Below are positions 1 through 7,850 of a stretch of DNA of 64,000 nucleotides, one piece after another (the stretch's first letter is position 1; each line of letters opens with the position of its first letter). The DNA is taken from contig NZ_KQ031391.1 of NCBI RefSeq assembly GCF_000966285.1, positions 368,978 through 432,977 on the forward strand, in the 5' to 3' direction. The notes under the pieces are model-generated. The model was not told where the DNA came from. It was given only the letters and a program-made list of their open reading frames with translations, and did no database searches. The stretch comes from Pseudofrankia sp. DC12. GTDB taxonomy: Bacteria > Actinomycetota > Actinomycetes > Frankiales > Frankiaceae. A program made the position numbers and the translations under genes.

Positions 1-1811
1 CCGAGGAGCACTCGACCCACCCGACCGACTGGCCGTACGAGAAGCTCATCCACGGCTTCAACCCGGCCGTCATCCCCGGCTACCGGCGGATCACCGACGC
101 GGTCCACGCGCACGGCACGCCGATCCTCGCGCAGATCAACCACAACGGCGGCCAGGCGTCGTCGATGTTCTCCCGCCAGCCGGTCTGGGCGCCGAGCCCG
201 GTGCCCGACCCGCTGTTCCGCGAGGTCCCCAAGGCGCTGGAGCCGCACGAGATCCGCGCGGTCGTCGCCGGCTACGGGCAGGTCGCCGAGCACTGCGCGG
301 CCGGCGGTTTCGACGGGATCGAGCTGCAGTGCTCGCACTCGTCGATCGTGCGCGGCTTCCTGTCCCCCGCGACGAACAAGCGGACCGGCTCCTACGGCGG
401 GTCGCTGGCCAACCGGGCGCGGCTGCTGCTGGAGATCGTCGACGCGGTCCGCGCCGCGATCGGGCGCGAGCTGGTGCTCGGCGTCCGGATCTGCGGCGAC
501 GAGCTGATCGAGGGCGGCACCACCATCTCCGACGCCGTCGAGATCGCGCGGATGGTCGAGGAGTCCGGCAAGGTCGACTACATCAACACCTCGATCGGCG
601 TCGCCACCGCCACGCTCTACATGATCGAGGCGAGCATGCAGGTGCCGCCGGGCTACGCGATGTTCATCCCGAGCGCGATCCGGGCCGCGGTGAGCCTGCC
701 GGTGGTCGGGGTCGGCCGGTTCAAGGACCCGCTGCAGGCCGACCGGGCGCTGGCCGCCGGCCAGGCGGACCTGATCGGCGTGGTCCGCGGCCAGATCGCC
801 GACGCGGACTTCGTCGCCAAGGCCCGGGCCGGGCACGCCACCGAGATCCGCACCTGCCTGTCCTGCAACCAGGAGTGCGTCGGGCGGATGGGCCTGAACC
901 GCTGGCTCGGCTGCATCGAGAACCCGCGGACCGGCCGGGAGGCCGTCCCGCTGCCGGCGCCGCGCCGGCGCGGCCAGCGGGTGCTCGTCGTCGGCGGCGG
1001 CCCCGGTGGGCTGCAGGCCGCCGTCAGCGCCGCCGAGCGCGGCCATCACGTCACCCTCTTCGAGCGCTCCGACCGGCTCGGCGGCCAGGTCCAGCTCGCG
1101 GCCAGCGTGCCGAGCCGGGCCGAGTTCCTCGACATCGTCCGCAACCTGATCGCGCACGCGCAGCGGGTCGGCGTCGACGTGAAGCTGTCCACCGAGGTCG
1201 ACGCGGGCCTGCTGCTGGCGGAGCAGCCGGACGCGGTGATCCTCGCGACCGGGGCCGCGCCGAACCCGCCGTGGTGGGCCGGCGAGGCGGGGTCAGGCCC
1301 GGACCGCCGGGTCGTCGACGTCCGGGACGTGCTCGAAGGCCGGGCGGCGCCGACAGGAAAGGTCGTCGTCATCGACGAGCTGGGCTTCCACCAGGCGACG
1401 TCGGTCGCCGAGCTGCTCGCCGACCGCGGCTGCCAGGTCGAGGTGATCACCAACGGCATGGTTGTCGGCCAGGACCTGGGCGTCACCCTGGACATGGAGC
1501 AGTGGAACGTCAAGGCGGCGGCCCGGGGCGTCACCCAGGCCACCGACCTGGTCCCGATGGGCGCGGCGCCGGCCGGCGACGGCGCGGGCGTGGTGCTCAA
1601 CCTGCAGCACCACCCGACCGGCACCGACCAGACCCGCGAGGTCGACTGGGTGGTCTGCGCCGTGCACCAGCGCGCCGAGGACGCCCTGTACAGGGCGCTG
1701 CGCGCGGCCGGCGAGCTGCCCTTCACCCTTGCGCGCGTCGGCGACTGCCTGTCGCCCCGCCGCGCCCACGCCGCCGTGGTCGAGGGCCAGCGCGCGGCGG
1801 TGAGCCTGTGA
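1..1811 (+). CDS. FadH/Old Yellow Enzyme-family NADH:flavin oxidoreductase (5' end outside window)
   Basis: The frame is open from base 3, so the N-terminus lies upstream. The first part is an OYE-type TIM barrel with the HNGGQ motif near base 140 and an arginine-rich FMN-binding barrel end. It is followed by a 4Fe-4S cysteine pattern C-x2-C-x3-C-x11-C (around 865-925), as in 2,4-dienoyl-CoA reductase FadH and trimethylamine dehydrogenase. The C-terminal half carries a Rossmann motif (VLVVGGGPGGL, about 979) for FAD/NAD(P). This layout passes electrons from NAD(P)H through FAD and 4Fe-4S to FMN and on to an unsaturated substrate. It overlaps the start of the ETF alpha gene. Similar enzymes neighbour mycofactocin loci in actinobacteria; that link is recalled family knowledge, and no mycofactocin gene is visible here. 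The substrate is unknown. Confidence 0.85.
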   Translation, partial: EEHSTHPTDWPYEKLIHGFNPAVIPGYRRITDAVHAHGTPILAQINHNGGQASSMFSRQPVWAPSPVPDPLFREVPKALEPHEIRAVVAGYGQVAEHCAAGGFDGIELQCSHSSIVRGFLSPATNKRTGSYGGSLANRARLLLEIVDAVRAAIGRELVLGVRICGDELIEGGTTISDAVEIARMVEESGKVDYINTSIGVATATLYMIEASMQVPPGYAMFIPSAIRAAVSLPVVGVGRFKDPLQADRALAAGQADLIGVVRGQIADADFVAKARAGHATEIRTCLSCNQECVGRMGLNRWLGCIENPRTGREAVPLPAPRRRGQRVLVVGGGPGGLQAAVSAAERGHHVTLFERSDRLGGQVQLAASVPSRAEFLDIVRNLIAHAQRVGVDVKLSTEVDAGLLLAEQPDAVILATGAAPNPPWWAGEAGSGPDRRVVDVRDVLEGRAAPTGKVVVIDELGFHQATSVAELLADRGCQVEVITNGMVVGQDLGVTLDMEQWNVKAAARGVTQATDLVPMGAAPAGDGAGVVLNLQHHPTGTDQTREVDWVVCAVHQRAEDALYRALRAAGELPFTLARVGDCLSPRRAHAAVVEGQRAAVSL

Positions 1812-3211
1812 GCCGGACCTACCCGATCGGCTCCGCCGATCGGCCAGGCACCCCGGGAGTGAGCGAGCGGAGTGGTCGTCCGAGGCGGACCTCCGAGATC
1901 GGCTTCGCCGATCCCGCAGGAACCCCGGAGGACGGCCGCGAGCAGGGATCCCCGTTCGGCGCGGATGCGACGAACGGGGGGGCGATGAGTGAAGCGACGG
2001 AGCGAACTCGGGACGCTGTGAACGAGGGCACAATGACGGAGATGATCTCCGAGACCGAGCTGCAGACCAGCCAGACCGGCTCCACCGACCCGGCAGCAAC
2101 GCCGGCCACGGCGGCGGCTGGTGAGGCGGCCGCGCCCGCCATCGCAGGAACCGTCGCGGTCGTGGTGGCCCGTGGCGGCGCGGTGCCGCCGGGCGGCGCC
2201 GAGGCCGCGGCGGAGGCCGGCGGACGGGCGCTCGTCGTCGGCTCCGGGGCCGCCGAGGCAGCCGCGGCGCTGCACCGGGCCACCGGGGGCGGGCCCGCGA
2301 CCGAGGTCTGGTGGGCCGACACCGGGCTGGGGCTGCGGGCCGGCGCCCTGGCCGGGTCGCTCGCACAGCTGCTCGCGGCCGCGGATCTCCTCGTGCTGCC
2401 CGCGTCCGCCGACGGGCGCGACCTCGCGCCACGGCTGGCGGCCGTGCTCGACGTGCCGCTGCTGGCCGGTGCCGTCGCGGTGGCCTGTTCCCCCGACGGC
2501 GAGGTCCGCGCCGAGCTGGCCCGGATCGACGGGCGGCTGCTCGCGACGGCGACCTGCGCCGCGCCGGCCGTCGCCACGTTGCTGCCCGGTGCCCGGGCCG
2601 TCTACGACGGCCTGGCGCAGGCTCCCGGCCCGGCCACGATCCCGGCGCAGCCGGCCGGCGGCCCGGCGGCCGTCACCCTCCCGCCGGCCCCGTGCGGGAC
2701 TCTCGACGTCGAGGTGCTGGAGGTGCTGGAGCCGGACCCGGCGACGATGGACCTCGGCGAGGCGCGGCGCGTGCTCGGCGGCGGCGCCGGGCTCGTCGCC
2801 CGGACCGGCGCGCTCGCGAACGTGGCCCCGGCCGCGGCGTTCGAGCTGCTCGCCGGTGTCGCCGCGGCGCTCGGGGCCTCGGCCGGGGCGACCCGGGTCG
2901 TCACCGACGCCGGCTGGATGAGCTACGACCGCCAGATCGGCACCACCGGCGTCACCCTCGACCCGGAGCTGTACCTGGCCTTCGGGGTCTCCGGCGCGAG
3001 CCAGCACACCGGCGGCCTGGGCGCACCCGGCCACGTCGTGTCCGTCAACACCGACCCGAGCTGCCCGATGACATCGATGGCCGACCTCGGCCTGGTCACC
3101 GACGCGGGCGGCCTGCTCGCCGAGCTGGCCCGCCGGCTCGGCGTCCCGCTCCCGGCCGGCGTCGACGCCGCCGCCGTTCCCGACCCGCGTGGGGAGGCCA
3201 CGAGTGCCTGA
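1808..3211 (+). CDS. electron transfer flavoprotein alpha subunit-like protein
   Basis: The C-terminal third is a clear ETF alpha FAD-binding domain: RVVTDAGWMSYDRQIGTTG, then GVSGASQHTGG, then VNTDPSCPMTSMADLGLV, matching the GQTG, SGAIQH and NKDP blocks of the family. The N-terminal domain (from about 2136) is divergent and Ala/Gly-rich. The start is uncertain. GTG at 1808 overlaps the upstream stop as GTGA and is coupled to it, but gives a roughly 100-residue low-complexity extension containing three in-frame copies of an 11-residue repeat. ATG at 1985 or 2033 (GAGGG just upstream) would remove most of it. It should pair with the beta subunit at 5042-6115 and pass electrons to the FixC-like protein downstream. 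Confidence 0.8.
   Translation: MSRTYPIGSADRPGTPGVSERSGRPRRTSEIGFADPAGTPEDGREQGSPFGADATNGGAMSEATERTRDAVNEGTMTEMISETELQTSQTGSTDPAATPATAAAGEAAAPAIAGTVAVVVARGGAVPPGGAEAAAEAGGRALVVGSGAAEAAAALHRATGGGPATEVWWADTGLGLRAGALAGSLAQLLAAADLLVLPASADGRDLAPRLAAVLDVPLLAGAVAVACSPDGEVRAELARIDGRLLATATCAAPAVATLLPGARAVYDGLAQAPGPATIPAQPAGGPAAVTLPPAPCGTLDVEVLEVLEPDPATMDLGEARRVLGGGAGLVARTGALANVAPAAAFELLAGVAAALGASAGATRVVTDAGWMSYDRQIGTTGVTLDPELYLAFGVSGASQHTGGLGAPGHVVSVNTDPSCPMTSMADLGLVTDAGGLLAELARRLGVPLPAGVDAAAVPDPRGEATSA
1825..2105 (+). repeat. three degenerate direct repeats containing hairpins
   Basis: Copies of about 32 bp start near 1825, 1897 and 2074. Copies one and two contain perfect 7-bp palindromes around a 3-base loop (GATCGGC-TCC-GCCGATC and GATCGGC-TTC-GCCGATC). 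The third copy has lost the perfect palindrome. All three lie in the same reading frame, giving IGSADRPGTPG, IGFADPAGTPE and TGSTDPAATPA. Confidence 0.75.
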
Positions 3212-4592
3212 CGAGCAGCTGCCCGGCGCCGGCGCGCGGCCCTGGCACGCGGGGCCGGGGAACACCCCGGGCTCGCCCGTCGCCGACCAGGCGCCCGACG
3301 TCGACGTGATCGTCGTCGGCGCCGGCCCGGCCGGCGCGGCGGCGGCGCTGACGGCGGCCCGCGCGGGCGCCTCGGTGGTCCTGCTGGAGCGCGGCCCGTT
3401 CCCCGGGTCGAAGAACGTCTACGGCGGCGTCATCTACGGCCGGATCCTCGACGAGGTGCTGCCGGGCTGGTGGGAGGAGGTGCCGGTCGAGCGCTGGGTG
3501 GTCCGCCGCTCCACCATGATCCTCACCCCGACCCAGGCACTCACCGTCGACTTCCGCACCCAGGCCTGGGCCGGCCCGCCCTACAACGGCATGACCGCCT
3601 ACCGGGCCGACTTCGACAGCTGGCTCGCCGCCAAGGCGACGGCGGCCGGGGCCCGGCTGGTCACCTCGACGGTCGCGACCGGGCTGCTGCGCGACGCGGC
3701 CGGCAGGGTCGTCGGCGTGCGCACCGACCGCGCCGACGGCGAGCTGCGGGCCAAGGTCGTCATCGCGGCCGACGGCGTCAACTCCTTCCTGGCCAAGGAG
3801 TCCGGCCTGCTGCCGAAGGCCGACCCGACGCACCACACGCTGGGCGTCAAGGAGGTCCTGTCGCTGGGGCGCGAGGTCATCGACGAGCGGTTCGGCCTGC
3901 GCGGCCTCGAGGGCCTCGACATCGAGATGCTCGGCAACACCCGCGGCATCCCGGGCGGTGGTTTCCTCTACACGAACAGCGACACGGTCAGCATCGGCGC
4001 GGTGCTCGCCCTGCCGGGGCTGGCCGCCGCGAAGGTGCGGCCCGAGGAGATCATCGCCGGCCTGAAGGCGCATCCGGCGATCGCGCCCTACCTGCGCGGC
4101 GCGACAGTCAAGGAGTACGCGGCGCACCTGATCCCGGAGGGCGGCTACGACCACATGCCGCCACTCGCCCTTGACGGGCTGCTCGTCGCCGGCGACGCAG
4201 CCGGGATGACCCTGGCCGCCGGCATCTGGCTGGAGGGCGTGAACTTCGCGCTCGGCTCCGGGCTGGTCGCGGGCAGGGTCGCCGCCGAGGCCGCCGCGGC
4301 GGGCGACGCGTCGAAGAAGCGGCTCGGCGCCTACCGCGCCCAGCTGGAGAAACAGTTCGTCCTGGCCGACCACAAGCGGCTGCGCGACGCGCCGGAGATC
4401 ATCCTCTCGGAGCGGATCCAGCGTCGCTACCCGGGCCTGATGGCCGACCTGGTCGAGAGCCTGTTCACGGTCACGAACCCGCAGCCGAAGCCGGGCGCGC
4501 TCGCCCTGCTGCGCCGCGCGGCGAAGCGCAACGGCGTGAGCCTGCGCGAGCTCGCCAGCGACGGAATGAAGATCGGAAGGGTGTTCCGTTGA
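3204..4592 (+). CDS. fixC: FixC-like FAD-dependent ETF:quinone oxidoreductase
   Basis: This is a FixC/ETF-QO family flavoprotein. It has an N-terminal dinucleotide-binding motif (VIVVGAGPAGAAAAL), the family signature PGSKNVYGGVIYG, and a C-terminal FAD motif around GLLVAGDAAGMTLAAGIWLEGVN (written here over more than one block: GLLVAGDAAG then MTLAAG). At 463 residues it is near the usual 430. GTG at 3204 is preferred because GGGGAGG lies six bases upstream; it overlaps the ETF alpha stop. FixC takes electrons from ETF and, with FixX, delivers them to quinone or ferredoxin. The gene is coupled on both sides, which supports one co-translated electron-transfer module. Confidence 0.9.
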   Translation: MPDEQLPGAGARPWHAGPGNTPGSPVADQAPDVDVIVVGAGPAGAAAALTAARAGASVVLLERGPFPGSKNVYGGVIYGRILDEVLPGWWEEVPVERWVVRRSTMILTPTQALTVDFRTQAWAGPPYNGMTAYRADFDSWLAAKATAAGARLVTSTVATGLLRDAAGRVVGVRTDRADGELRAKVVIAADGVNSFLAKESGLLPKADPTHHTLGVKEVLSLGREVIDERFGLRGLEGLDIEMLGNTRGIPGGGFLYTNSDTVSIGAVLALPGLAAAKVRPEEIIAGLKAHPAIAPYLRGATVKEYAAHLIPEGGYDHMPPLALDGLLVAGDAAGMTLAAGIWLEGVNFALGSGLVAGRVAAEAAAAGDASKKRLGAYRAQLEKQFVLADHKRLRDAPEIILSERIQRRYPGLMADLVESLFTVTNPQPKPGALALLRRAAKRNGVSLRELASDGMKIGRVFR

Positions 4593-5038
4593 GCCGCTTC
4601 GGGTTCCGAAAGGCCGCGGCGGCCGACGCGGGCGCCGTCCCCGCGGCCGCGCCGGCGGTACGCCCGGCCGTCCCGGCACCGACCCCGCTGGCCCCGACGA
4701 CCGTGGCGGCCCCCGCCCCGGCGGACCCGCCAGCCGCCGCGGCGGGCCAGCGGTACGGCGACCTCGCGTTCGACGACCGGATGGCGACGGTGGACTTCCG
4801 GGTCGCCGAGCGGGCGCACATCGTCGTCGACTCCGACGTCTGCCGGTCGTGCACCACCCGGGCCTGCGTCACGGCCTGCCCGGCGAACCTGTTCGCCCCG
4901 ACGTCCGACGGCGGCATCCTGTTCAACTACGAGCAGTGCTTCGAGTGCGGCACCTGCTACCTGGTCTGCGACGGCGAGGGCGCGATCACCTGGACCTACC
5001 CCGACGGCGGCCATGGCGTCGTCTTCCGCCAGGGCTGA
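4589..5038 (+). CDS. fixX: FixX-like ferredoxin with Ala/Pro-rich N-terminal extension
   Basis: The last 95 residues are a FixX-type ferredoxin. Two cysteine clusters are visible: CRSCTTRACVTACP and CFECGTCYLVC, enough for one or two iron-sulfur clusters. The first 50 residues are a low-complexity Ala/Pro stretch not normally present in FixX. The start is TTG at 4589, in a TTGA overlap with the fixC stop, with GGAAGG eight bases upstream, so translation is probably coupled. The protein is expected to accept electrons from FixC in the cytoplasm or at the membrane surface. Confidence 0.88.
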   Translation: MSRFGFRKAAAADAGAVPAAAPAVRPAVPAPTPLAPTTVAAPAPADPPAAAAGQRYGDLAFDDRMATVDFRVAERAHIVVDSDVCRSCTTRACVTACPANLFAPTSDGGILFNYEQCFECGTCYLVCDGEGAITWTYPDGGHGVVFRQG

Positions 5039-5041
5039 GGG

Positions 5042-6115
5042 ATGAACGTGCACACGAACGAACCGTCCGACCTCCCCGCGGCCGCGCTGGCCCTGGTGCC
5101 GGCCCAGGGCGGCGCTGCCGATGAGCCGCTGGTCGTGGTCTGCCTGCGGGTGGCCGACCTGCGGCCCGAGGTCGACCCGCTGACCGGCGCGCTGACCCAG
5201 TCCGCGCACGGGGCGGGGCTGTCGGCCGCGGACGAGGCGGCCCTGGAGCGGGCACTGACGATCGCCGCGGCCTGGTCGGGCCGGGTGCTGGCACTCGCCG
5301 CCGGGCCGCCGATCGCGGCCGCGGCACTGCACGCCGCCGCGGCGCTCGGCGCCCTGACGCTGCGGGTCGCCTGGCCGCCCGCCGATCCCGCGGCGCACGG
5401 CGGCCCCACCCACAGCGGCCCGGCGCACGGTCATGGCGGGCCCGACCACCGGGACCCCGAGCCGTTCGGCCCGGCGGCCGGCTACCTCGCGGACGTGGCC
5501 GGCGACACCCGCGCGCTGGCCGCCGCGCTGGTCGACGCGATCAGGACGGTCGGGGAGCCCGCGCTGGTGCTCTGCGGCGGCCACTCCCCCGACCGCGGCA
5601 CCGGCGCGCTGCCCGCGCAGCTCGCGCACGCCCTCGGCGCCGCGCAGGCACTCGGCCTCGTCGACCTGCGCGTCGAGCGCCCGAACGAGCCCCAGCTTCC
5701 CGGGGAGGCCCAGGCGCCCGGCGAGCTCCGGCTGCTCGGTGAGCGCCGGCTCGACGAGGGGCGCCGCGAGCGGCTGCGGATTCCGACGCCGGCGGTCTGC
5801 TCGGCCGAGGCGGCCGGCGTCCGGCTGCGGCGCGCGTCGCTGCCAGCGCTGCTCGCGACCGGTGACGCGGCGGTCCCGGTGGTCGAACCGGCCGGCGCGG
5901 CGGGCGCGGTCCTGGTCGAGTCTGTCCGCGCGTACCGGCCGCGTACCCGGGTGGTCGAGCCGCCGGCCGGCGCGACGCCCCGGGACCGGCTGCTGGCCCT
6001 GACCGGCGCGCTCGTCGCGCACGAGCCCCCCACGATCGTCGGTCCGGCCACCGCCGCCGAGGCGGCCGACGCCCTGCTGGCCTACCTCGCCCGCGCCGGC
6101 TATCTGACCGGCTGA
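5042..6115 (+). CDS. divergent electron transfer flavoprotein beta subunit-like protein
   Basis: At 357 residues this is about 100 longer than a typical ETF beta. The start VVCLRVADLRPEVDP resembles the family opening with DP and the alternate Ala-rich helix (LSAADEAALERAL, then GRVLALAAGP). A second block ALVDAIRTVGEPALVLCGG matches the nucleotide-binding region. Two insertions stand out: a Gly/His-rich stretch (about 5391-5465) and a Glu/Pro-rich stretch around 5680-5760. It follows fixX by three bases and closes the operon before a hairpin. Assignment rests on motif order plus position; divergence from standard ETF beta is strong. Confidence 0.72.
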   Translation: MNVHTNEPSDLPAAALALVPAQGGAADEPLVVVCLRVADLRPEVDPLTGALTQSAHGAGLSAADEAALERALTIAAAWSGRVLALAAGPPIAAAALHAAAALGALTLRVAWPPADPAAHGGPTHSGPAHGHGGPDHRDPEPFGPAAGYLADVAGDTRALAAALVDAIRTVGEPALVLCGGHSPDRGTGALPAQLAHALGAAQALGLVDLRVERPNEPQLPGEAQAPGELRLLGERRLDEGRRERLRIPTPAVCSAEAAGVRLRRASLPALLATGDAAVPVVEPAGAAGAVLVESVRAYRPRTRVVEPPAGATPRDRLLALTGALVAHEPPTIVGPATAAEAADALLAYLARAGYLTG

Positions 6116-6124
6116 CGGCGCCGT

Positions 6125-6149
6125 GGCCTGGGGTTTTGTCCCCGAGGCC
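6125..6149 (+). terminator. candidate hairpin terminator after the ETF/Fix operon
   Basis: GGCCTGGGG and CCCCGAGGCC form a stem with one bulge around a TTTTGT loop, ten bases after the ETF beta stop. There is no U-tract, so efficiency is unknown. Confidence 0.45.
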
Positions 6150-6226
6150 GCGGGGATGGCCCTTAGTTGTCGGCTCCGGGCCAGGCGGACGCGGGGCCAG
6201 GTCCGCGAGCCGAGAGGGTGCCAAGC

Positions 6227-6622
6227 ATGAAGCAGGACGAGCTTGTGTCCGCGATCCGCGCGACCGGTGGCTTCGTGTCGGGGAGCCAGGCCGAGATGGC
6301 GGCCCGAGCCACCCTCACGGTCCTCGGGGAGCGGCTCTCCGGCGGCGAGACCCGAGACCTCGCCGCCCAGCTGCCCGCCGCGTTCGCCGAGGCCCTCCCG
6401 CCGGTCGGCGCCGGCGAGCGGTTCGACGTGAACGAGTTCTACCGGCGGGTCGCCGCGATGGAGGGCGACTCGTGCACGGCGCCCAAGGCTCGTCGCCACG
6501 CCCGCGCGGTCGTGGCCGCGCTGAAGGCGAGCGTCTCGCCGTCGGAGTTCGAGGACGTCGCGGCCCAGCTGCCGGGCGACTACGCCGACCTGATCGGCCG
6601 CGAACCTGTGATCCACTACTGA
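6227..6622 (+). CDS. DUF2267 domain protein
   Basis: This 131-residue protein has the two-part DUF2267 pattern: a helical N-terminal half with TLTVLGERLSGGETRDLAAQLP and a repeat of it in the C-terminal half (VVAALKASVSPSEFEDVAAQLPGDY, given here as two blocks: VVAALKASVSPSEF and EDVAAQLPGDY). Such internally duplicated helical domains occur widely in actinobacteria; the molecular role is unknown. ATG at 6227 is chosen because GAGAGGG sits just upstream and the domain starts immediately (MKQDELVSAIRATGG). It stands alone between the ETF operon and the Cas6-like gene. Confidence 0.8.
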   Translation: MKQDELVSAIRATGGFVSGSQAEMAARATLTVLGERLSGGETRDLAAQLPAAFAEALPPVGAGERFDVNEFYRRVAAMEGDSCTAPKARRHARAVVAALKASVSPSEFEDVAAQLPGDYADLIGREPVIHY

Positions 6623-6877
6623 TTCCGGTGACCCCGTCGGGCGGCCGTAACGGAGCCGTCGTCGCTGGTTAAATTTCGGCCTATAGCCTTTCTTTGGGGC
6701 CGCTAACCGCCCAGTGGGACGAAACGGTCGTTCTCCTTTGAAAATCGGTTTCGATGTCTTCTCACGGTGACCCCGACCACAGCGTCGACGACGCGGTCGG
6801 CTACGCTCCCCGCCTGCGGGGCGACGGATCGTAGAGGGCCGGTCGCCGACCGTGCGGGACCGATGGCGGAGGCCCGG

Positions 6878-7804
6878 ATGCCGTCGATGCTTGTTCTCCG
6901 GTTGGCGGGCGCCATTCCGGACATCGCCCCACGCTGGCTGCTCGGCGCGGCCAGCGCGATCTGCGAGCCGAGCGCCGCCGAGGCGCTCACCCAGGCCCGC
7001 CCCTTCAGCGTGGCCGCCGTCGTGCCGGTCGCCGTCGAGGACACCCGGCCGGAGATTCCCCAGGCCGGCAACGCGCCTGTTCAGCCGGACGCGGACCGCG
7101 GCGGCGCCGGCCAGCGGAACACGGACCGCTCCGAGGTCCCGCGCGCCGTGCTCGGGGCGTCCTGGCGGCTGGGCTGGCTGGACGACGACGCGCTGCCACC
7201 GGGCTGGCCACCGGCCGAGGCCCGGTTCGGCTCCCAGGTCCGGACCGTGCTCGGCGCCGAGCTGCGCCGCCGGTCCTACGCCGAGCTGGCGCAGGGAACA
7301 CCGGCCCGGCACGCCCGGCTGACGATGACCACCCCGACCTTCTTCGCCCGGGACGGCCGCGACCTGCCGCTGCCGGACCCGGCGCTGGTGATCCGGGGCC
7401 TGCTGGCCCGGTGGAACAGCTACGCGCCCGGCCCACTGCGGATCGGCGCGGACGACGCCCGGGCGCTCGTCGACGCCGTCTACCTCGACGGGATGTGGGG
7501 CGCGAGCGCCGACGTCGAGCTGGGCCATGGCCTGCGCCAGACCGGTTTCGTCGGCCAGGCCGACCTGCGGCTGCTGGCGGCCACGTCCGACTACATCGCC
7601 ACGATGTTCACCGCGCTCACCCGGTTCGCCGCCTACGCGGGGGTCGGCGCCCGCACCGCCTACGGGTTCGGCGCGGTCGACGTCGACGTCGTCGAGGTGC
7701 CCGTCCCGCGCCGCCCGGCGCCCGCGGCGAACGGGCCGCGCCGGGCGGGAACGCTCACGCCCACTCGGCCGCCCCGGCTGACCGCCTGGGGCCCGCTGGA
7801 CTGA
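6878..7804 (+). CDS. Cas6-like CRISPR RNA endoribonuclease homologue, orphan
   Basis: This is a two-domain RAMP protein. The C-terminal half has the Cas6 arrangement: TPTFFARDGRDLPLPDP, then LLARWNSYAP, then GFVGQADL and a glycine-rich loop GVGARTAYGFGAVDV (about residues 250-264). Cas6 cuts pre-crRNA within the repeat. The N-terminal domain (LVLRLAG... ARPFSVAAVVPV) fits the fold, but the position where many Cas6 proteins carry a catalytic histidine reads APRWLLGAA. No array, no other cas gene and no transposon gene is nearby. ATG 6878 is chosen for GGAGG five bases upstream; other in-frame starts at 6767, 6863 and 6887. It could be a relic, an in-trans Cas6 or a repurposed RNA-binding protein. 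Confidence 0.72.
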   Translation: MPSMLVLRLAGAIPDIAPRWLLGAASAICEPSAAEALTQARPFSVAAVVPVAVEDTRPEIPQAGNAPVQPDADRGGAGQRNTDRSEVPRAVLGASWRLGWLDDDALPPGWPPAEARFGSQVRTVLGAELRRRSYAELAQGTPARHARLTMTTPTFFARDGRDLPLPDPALVIRGLLARWNSYAPGPLRIGADDARALVDAVYLDGMWGASADVELGHGLRQTGFVGQADLRLLAATSDYIATMFTALTRFAAYAGVGARTAYGFGAVDVDVVEVPVPRRPAPAANGPRRAGTLTPTRPPRLTAWGPLD

Positions 7805-7850
7805 GCCCGCGGGAGCGGCCCACCGGCTCGGTCACGGGCCGGCCGCGGCG

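Noticed and set aside
1046-3265. Long open frame antisense to the ETF alpha gene
   Set aside because: GC-rich shadow frame: composition dominated by Gly, Arg, Ala and Pro, no domain, and the opposite strand encodes recognised proteins.
6714-6726. GTGGGACGAAACG upstream of the Cas6-like gene, resembling the 3' end of a CRISPR repeat
   Set aside because: It occurs only once, with no second copy or regular spacing, so there is no array.
4427-7528. Open frame of about 1030 codons antisense to fixX, ETF beta, DUF2267 and Cas6-like genes
   Set aside because: It spans several unrelated real genes and has no recognisable motif.
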